Both the position numbers and the translations under genes were made by a program. Of a DNA stretch of 55,932 nt, positions 50,738 to 55,932 are shown piece after piece (the first letter of the stretch is position 1; each line of letters opens with the position of its first letter). The stretch spans positions 1 to 55,932 of the forward strand of contig HF993330.1 of the NCBI GenBank assembly GCA_000433875.1, in the 5' to 3' direction. The notes beneath the pieces are model-generated. The model saw only the letters and a list, made by a program, of their open reading frames with translations. It was not told where the DNA came from and searched no databases. Origin of the DNA: Firmicutes bacterium CAG:884. Lineage in GTDB: Bacteria; Bacillota_I; Bacilli_A; RF39; UBA660.

Positions 50738-53700
50738 CTATGAGACAAGTAATTCTAAACGGAACCAATTATTTTTATTATAAGAAAGTGTATATTCTTT
50801 ATCTTTTATCTTAAACTTTGAAGGTAATTCTTTTAAGAATACATCTTTTAACTCTCCATAGTCATCAATTCCATTTAAACTCTTTGTTCTTACATAAAAT
50901 ATATATCTACCTTTTTCTAAATCAGTTAAATCAATACTTGCTGTAAACCAAGCATATATTCTTGAATATCCATCATCAACATTAAGTTTTATTTGACTAC
51001 CCTTAATACTACCTATTTCATAAGTATATCTCTTTTCAGTATCAATATTTTCTAAAACCAAATATCTATTTACTTCATTCTTATAGTCACCATTTATATT
51101 AAATGAATAACCTGTTATATTAAGAGTATTAACAAAATCAATTTTACTTATACTATTATACATGTTTGACGAATGCTTAGTATCACCACTTGCAATTAAA
51201 CCATTTTCTCTTATTATTAATTCAAGTGGAAATTCTCTTTCATAATTATTATTTCTAAAATAATAACCTCTTCCTTCATCATCATATGCTTTTTTCGTTA
51301 TATCAAGTAAAAACATATTTCTAAATAAGTTTACACATTCATAATTATCTTTTCTAGCACTTATATAAATAACATATTCACCCCTCGGTAAATCCTTTAA
51401 ATTAATACTATCCTTAAACCAAATATTATCATATTTATTTTTATTATCTTTATAAGTTCTTGAATAACTATTTGATATAAATTGTTTTAAATCAAAGGCA
51501 TATTCATTAGTACTATTTTTATCTTTAAATATTAAATTATACTCAAGTTTACCAACATTATCTATTCCAATTATTGCCAAATAACCACTTACATCTAAAC
51601 TCCCGGTTTTAGCATTATAATTCATTTGCTCTAAATAAAACGCTCCATCTTTTTTTGTATATTCTTTTACATAAACTTTTGTGCTTTTACTTACTTTATG
51701 ACCAAATGTATCTTCAACTGCTATTGTAATTTCATAAATTCCTTCTTTATTATAATCAATATCTCCATCAATTTTAATTTTATCTACAATATTTCCATCT
51801 TCATTATCAATTGCTTTTACATATTTTTTTATATCAATTGGATTTCCGACTTTAGTTTTTAAAGAAGCAACATATAATTTTGGTTCTAAATCTTTAACAA
51901 CAGTAACATTTATTGTTTTAGTAACTTTGATACCTTTACTATTAATTACTTCGTATGTTACTTTATATGTTCCAACCGTATTAACATCAACTTCATTTAA
52001 AATAACTTTAATATTTGAATTTATATTTCCATCAACACTATCATAAGCATTTACATAATCTAAAGCTATAAATCTCTTACCCTGTGATATAGTAACATCA
52101 TTTGCATTTATTACAGGAATGCTATCACCAACAACTGTAATTTTTATTTGTTTTATATTAGTAAATCTTGATGAATCTGTTACTTTATAAGTAATTATAT
52201 ATTCACCTGCTTTTGATGTATCAACATTTCCATCAACAATTAATTGATCGGTTATATCACCATCTTCTTTATCAATTGCTTTTACATTTTTTAATATATC
52301 AAATGCATCATTTAAATAAATTGTTTTACTTTCAATTCCTTCAATTTCTGGTTTATTGTTTTCAACATAAAAATCACGTGCTAAAACATAACCATAACTA
52401 TTATCGAATAGATATTCATTCTTATTAGGTGAAACAACTCTATCTTCAGTAAGTGCGACTTCTGTATAAACTTTATACCAAAGATTACCTTTTTGATCTT
52501 CTACTTCCTCAGTTACAATCAAACTCATATTCGCTGTTTTATATTTATATTTTTCATTTTGTAATTTATATATTACAGTACTTTCTTTATTCGGTTCTTT
52601 ATATACAGATACACTTTCATTTGTTAATTTAATACCAATTGTATTTTTATTATAATCAAGTCCACCATAATTATCATCGTTATAATAAGCTAGTCTTGCT
52701 TGTTTTTCTCCCCAATATGGATCAGATGCATAATTAACATTCATACCGCTTCCTTTGTTTCCGAGAAATGCTCCCATATAATATGCATATGTTGGTATTC
52801 CATAAGCACTTACATAGTTTTTAGCGTGATTTGCAATTGCTTCTTCTAAATCTTTATATGAAGTCGCGCAAGTAAATACACAGCTATCATAAGCATTATG
52901 TCCAAATGGATTATTTTTAGCAATAGCAAGTTCACTTGTTCCCATTCCGCCTTCTAACATTGCTGTTACAAATATACTAAATGCATTTACGCCATAACTA
53001 TTTGCAACATTTATAAAGCTTTCACCTTTATTATATAAGGTTGATATTCCCCTTCGGTCAATTCCTGCTATAAAATTACCATTATCATCTACATATTTTA
53101 CGTTTGGATCAGGTAATCTTGTATACCCATTACTTGCAACAATTCTATTAAAATCATCAGCTGTATATCCTGTTATAGAATGCATTGGTAAATATTGATA
53201 ATATGAAAAGTATGGTTTATTTTTATTTACTGCTTTTTCGTTATTATTATTTCTATAATCTTCTAATAAATCATAAATTGTTTTATAAAAATAGTTTCCA
53301 TCAAAACTATAATATTTTTGATTCTTTTCTAAAATATTTTTAACAGCACTATAATATGATAAATTAATTGTAATTGTACTTGTTCCATATGTTCTATAAG
53401 TATGATAAAAATATTTATTATCTGTTTTATAATATGTTCTTATATTTATTTGTGACTTCACACTCAAATATGTTTCTTCCTTATTCTGAGCTAAATATCT
53501 TGTTGTTCCATTATAATCAATTTTATACCATTTATATGTTCCATCATCTATTACATCGGTATATTTATATGTTCCTCTTGGAGCATTACCATACGATGGT
53601 GAAGTACTACTTGGTCCACCTCTTAATGTTAATACATCAATTTTAGGTGATACTGTATTTTCATATAAATCAACTATTGGTACAATTTTTACGTATTTAC

Positions 53701-54151
53701 TTCTTACATAACCTATCACACCACTTATTTTTATTTTAACCATATCATAAGTTTCATCATAATCAATAAAGGCAGCATCTCCGCCCCAATCTCCAGATAT
53801 GTATGTATATCTATATTTCCCATTTTTATAATCATTTACATTTTCATATACATAAGTTAATCCACCATATCCATCGCTTGTTAAGGTTTTAGAAAATCCA
53901 TCAAGATTAGCAAAGGCATATTTAGCATTTATTAACTTATCATTTTTATATATAACTGTTACACTTCTTTCATCTGTTTTATAATTATACATTTCTGTTT
54001 TTGCTTCATTATAATCTGTATAACACTTTATTACTGTTTCATTTTTAAAACTATCTCTTAATCTTAATTCATATCCACCACAAACATCTGCTTTAATATT
54101 AAAAGCAGTTAATGACAAAAATATTAAAATGTAAGCGACAATTTTCTTCAT
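50738..54151 (-). CDS. secreted endo-beta-N-acetylglucosaminidase with SH3-like and Ig-like domains
   Basis: This is a cell-wall hydrolase of 1137 residues. It has a signal peptide (about 1-22) and SH3-like repeats to about 240. The glucosaminidase (GH73-type) domain has SYGVNAFSIFVTAMLEGGMG with the catalytic Glu, NPFGHNAYD and ASDPYWGEKQARLAYY. Another SH3-like stretch follows, then three DUF5011-type Ig domains (KAIDKEDGDITD, AYDSVDGNIN, KAIDNEDGNIVD), then two repeats of unknown type (RGEYVIYISARK and KGRYIFYVRTKS). It probably acts in cell separation or wall turnover. No anchor motif is seen. Confidence 0.88.
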   Translation of the reverse strand: MKKIVAYILIFLSLTAFNIKADVCGGYELRLRDSFKNETVIKCYTDYNEAKTEMYNYKTDERSVTVIYKNDKLINAKYAFANLDGFSKTLTSDGYGGLTYVYENVNDYKNGKYRYTYISGDWGGDAAFIDYDETYDMVKIKISGVIGYVRSKYVKIVPIVDLYENTVSPKIDVLTLRGGPSSTSPSYGNAPRGTYKYTDVIDDGTYKWYKIDYNGTTRYLAQNKEETYLSVKSQINIRTYYKTDNKYFYHTYRTYGTSTITINLSYYSAVKNILEKNQKYYSFDGNYFYKTIYDLLEDYRNNNNEKAVNKNKPYFSYYQYLPMHSITGYTADDFNRIVASNGYTRLPDPNVKYVDDNGNFIAGIDRRGISTLYNKGESFINVANSYGVNAFSIFVTAMLEGGMGTSELAIAKNNPFGHNAYDSCVFTCATSYKDLEEAIANHAKNYVSAYGIPTYAYYMGAFLGNKGSGMNVNYASDPYWGEKQARLAYYNDDNYGGLDYNKNTIGIKLTNESVSVYKEPNKESTVIYKLQNEKYKYKTANMSLIVTEEVEDQKGNLWYKVYTEVALTEDRVVSPNKNEYLFDNSYGYVLARDFYVENNKPEIEGIESKTIYLNDAFDILKNVKAIDKEDGDITDQLIVDGNVDTSKAGEYIITYKVTDSSRFTNIKQIKITVVGDSIPVINANDVTISQGKRFIALDYVNAYDSVDGNINSNIKVILNEVDVNTVGTYKVTYEVINSKGIKVTKTINVTVVKDLEPKLYVASLKTKVGNPIDIKKYVKAIDNEDGNIVDKIKIDGDIDYNKEGIYEITIAVEDTFGHKVSKSTKVYVKEYTKKDGAFYLEQMNYNAKTGSLDVSGYLAIIGIDNVGKLEYNLIFKDKNSTNEYAFDLKQFISNSYSRTYKDNKNKYDNIWFKDSINLKDLPRGEYVIYISARKDNYECVNLFRNMFLLDITKKAYDDEGRGYYFRNNNYEREFPLELIIRENGLIASGDTKHSSNMYNSISKIDFVNTLNITGYSFNINGDYKNEVNRYLVLENIDTEKRYTYEIGSIKGSQIKLNVDDGYSRIYAWFTASIDLTDLEKGRYIFYVRTKSLNGIDDYGELKDVFLKELPSKFKIKDKEYTLSYNKNNWFRLELLVS

Positions 54152-54170
54152 ATTTTTTACCTTCTACTTT

Positions 54171-54199
54171 ATTATAGCATTATTTCCTCTTAATGTAAA
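54171..54199 (-). promoter_or_regulatory. promoter of the glucosaminidase gene
   Basis: TTTACA (54194-54199), a 17-base spacer and TATAAT (54171-54176) with an extended TGC. The same layout and the same TTTACATTAA start occur at the promoter of the unknown gene at 24463-25347. Confidence 0.6.
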
Positions 54200-54214
54200 T
54201 TGTAAAATTAAAAA

Positions 54215-54233
54215 GATAGGATTTAGTCCTATC
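54215..54233 (-). terminator. terminator of the BspA-like gene
   Basis: A seven-pair stem GATAGGA/TCCTATC with a five-base loop and TTTTTAATTTT tail on the minus strand, overlapping the stop. Confidence 0.75.
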
Positions 54234-55932
54234 ATATTTGTTTTAAAGTTACTTTAGATTGGTTAGCTGTTGATGCTGTTACTTTCATAGCTTCAGCAAT
54301 AGATTGTGTATCAGTTGTATAACCAAGTATTACATATGCAGATGGATCTGTTAAAGCACCATTAAACATACCAGAATAACTAGTTGTACCTGCATTCATT
54401 ATATTTATTTGTGTTTGAAGCTTTAAGCAATTATAAAACATACTACTCATTTTTGTTACATTCGAAGTATTAAAACTACTTAAATCTAAGCTTGTTAAGG
54501 ATGAACAATCACAAAACATACTACTCATATTTGTTACATTCGAAGTATTAAAACCACATAGATTTAAAGTTGTTAAGGATGAACAACCCAAAAACATAAA
54601 ACTCATATTTGTTACATTCGAAGTATTAAAACTACTTAAATCTAAAGTTGTTAAGGATGAACAACCCAAAAACATAAAACTCATATTTGTTACATTCGAA
54701 GTATTAAAACCACATAGATTTAAAGTTGTTAAGGATGAACAACCCAAAAACATAAAACTCATATTTGTTACATTCGAAGTATTAAAACCACATAGATTTA
54801 AAGTTGTTAAGGATGAACAACCCAAAAACATAAAACTCATATTTGTTACATTCGAAGTATTAAAACCACATAGATTTAAAGTTGTTAAGGATGAACAACC
54901 CAAAAACATAAAACTCATATTTGTTACATTCGAAGTATTAAAACTACTTAAATCTAAGCTTGTTAAGGATGAACAATCATCAAACATCAAACTCATATTT
55001 GTTACACTTGATGTATTAAAATTACTTAAGTCTAAACTTGTTATGGATGAACAACCAGAAAACATCAAACTCATATTTGTTACACTTGATGTATTAAAAC
55101 TTTTTAAATTCAATTCGCTAATACCTATACACTTATAAAATAATCCCTCTAAATTCTCAACATTAATTGTATTAAAATTACTTAAATTCAAACTGATTAG
55201 AGTATTATTTTTTGCAAACATATATTTCATATTTACTACATTTTTAGTATTAAATGAGCTAAGGTTTAGTTCGGTCAGTGATGAGTAGTAATGTCCAAAG
55301 ATTATATCAGCACCGCTTGAAGATGCACTAAGCAATTTTGTTTTAATATCATTCCTTTTATTATTTAAAAATGATGGTTTAACATTTTTAATACTTGATG
55401 TTAAAGTAACAACATTACTCCAATCTCCAGGCATGATTGGTAAAAACATATAACTCATATTAGTTACTTTCGAAGTATTAAAGTTATCATTATAATTTAT
55501 ATTTACTAAATTATTAAACCCAGCAAAGAATAAAGAACAATCTTGGGGTGCAAAAATTGGTGCTCCACTTACTATATATAAATTATATAATGCATGATAA
55601 ATAGGGTTATTATTTTCATCAATACCAACTTGAAAATTTAATCCACTATCTATTAAATAACCATATACTTTCTTTTTACTTCCATCACTTGTTACATCAA
55701 AACATAAATTTTCTTCTGTACAACTACTTGGTAAATTACTTAAATCACTTCCGAAATTAATAGTTCTTATATATGGTCTATAATTATCTTTCCAAAAATA
55801 CATTCTATCAGAACTTGTAACGCCATTACCATTCTTCATCGTTGCATATTCACTTATTTGAACTGCACTTACCCTGATATTTGCTTCTATATTATCTACA
55901 TTTATAAACTTACTATCTTCTATATCATCTAT
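54232..55932 (-). CDS. BspA/DUF285 leucine-rich-repeat surface protein (5' end outside window)
   Basis: The frame is open to the right edge, so the start lies beyond the window; at least 31 residues precede the first visible ATG (55839). Visible residues include a domain with two cysteines (CTEENLCFDV) and an FQVGIDENN region. A long array of 26-residue DUF285 repeats follows (SLTTLNLCGFNTSNVTNMSF pattern), then a short tail. Four repeats are virtually identical at DNA level. Such BspA-type proteins are surface proteins that bind host matrix or other cells. No anchor is visible at the C terminus. Confidence 0.85.
   Translation of the reverse strand: MDDIEDSKFINVDNIEANIRVSAVQISEYATMKNGNGVTSSDRMYFWKDNYRPYIRTINFGSDLSNLPSSCTEENLCFDVTSDGSKKKVYGYLIDSGLNFQVGIDENNNPIYHALYNLYIVSGAPIFAPQDCSLFFAGFNNLVNINYNDNFNTSKVTNMSYMFLPIMPGDWSNVVTLTSSIKNVKPSFLNNKRNDIKTKLLSASSSGADIIFGHYYSSLTELNLSSFNTKNVVNMKYMFAKNNTLISLNLSNFNTINVENLEGLFYKCIGISELNLKSFNTSSVTNMSLMFSGCSSITSLDLSNFNTSSVTNMSLMFDDCSSLTSLDLSSFNTSNVTNMSFMFLGCSSLTTLNLCGFNTSNVTNMSFMFLGCSSLTTLNLCGFNTSNVTNMSFMFLGCSSLTTLNLCGFNTSNVTNMSFMFLGCSSLTTLDLSSFNTSNVTNMSFMFLGCSSLTTLNLCGFNTSNVTNMSSMFCDCSSLTSLDLSSFNTSNVTKMSSMFYNCLKLQTQINIMNAGTTSYSGMFNGALTDPSAYVILGYTTDTQSIAEAMKVTASTANQSKVTLKQI
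54450..55095 (-). repeat. tandem 78-base repeats inside the BspA-like gene
   Basis: A 78-base unit (26 codons) recurs in tandem. Landmark CACATAGATT starts at 54555, 54711, 54789 and 54867, with a variant unit between the first two. Units toward the upstream end diverge. Such near-identity suggests recent duplication and possible copy-number change. Confidence 0.85.

Noticed and set aside
1..55932. tRNA or rRNA genes
   Set aside because: I saw no cloverleaf or conserved rRNA sequence in any intergenic region.

Overview
The window is very AT-rich. Codon use is standard (Trp is always TGG), the Shine-Dalgarno sites are strong GGAGG types, and promoters are sigma-A-like, often with an extended -10. 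Together with PolC, Obg with an OCT domain, a ClpC-type ATPase, YtxH, TasA/camelysin-like proteins, an NPETG sortase substrate and BspA-type repeats, this points to a low-GC Gram-positive bacterium. A gut-type Bacilli/Erysipelotrichia or RF39-like lineage is my inference; the sequence does not prove it. Almost every gene is on the minus strand, so transcription runs from high to low coordinates.

Region by region. 1-500: the start of an Flp/type IV-like pilus locus that runs off the left edge, with a divergent DUF192-like gene. 760-12930: a housekeeping block with obgE, a UvrD-like helicase, two TasA/camelysin-like secreted proteins, rpsO-pnp with a structured leader, a YtxH/DUF948/unknown/lipoprotein group, trmB, eno and murD. 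12950-16030: a permease, a P-loop kinase and an AI-2E family protein in one operon. 16117-24417: an oversized PolC with three apparent insertions, then prmC-prfA and frr. 24463-28672: an unknown cytoplasmic protein, ClpC and an ABC membrane domain lacking its ATPase.

28796-37335 is an accessory region. It holds a NADAR-family gene broken by an in-frame TAA, a WYL regulator and an S51 peptidase. An 0.8-kb gap with gene fossils follows, then a tightly packed seven-gene operon (31454-36294). That operon encodes a Ham1-like NTP pyrophosphatase, a second WYL regulator, a phosphoribosyltransferase, a MoaA-like radical SAM enzyme, a dTMP-kinase-like protein, a YhhQ-type 7-deazapurine-precursor transporter and a D12-methylase-like protein with an altered catalytic motif. 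It looks like a pathway that imports a base, makes a nucleotide from it, modifies it and polices the NTP pool. It is my best candidate for an undescribed system. Similar 39-bp sequences lie on both sides of it. A protein-kinase-like gene follows at higher coordinates.

37517-46509 is a defence module: type III Mod and Res plus DUF4391 and a large SNF2-type helicase, all from one promoter, with a 26-bp duplicated sequence just beyond res. 46590-49777 returns to core content (small acidic proteins, ppdK). The right end is a cell-surface block: an NPETG-anchored cohesin-like protein, a large glucosaminidase with Ig-like domains, and a BspA/DUF285 protein with near-identical 78-bp repeats that leaves the window at its 5' end.
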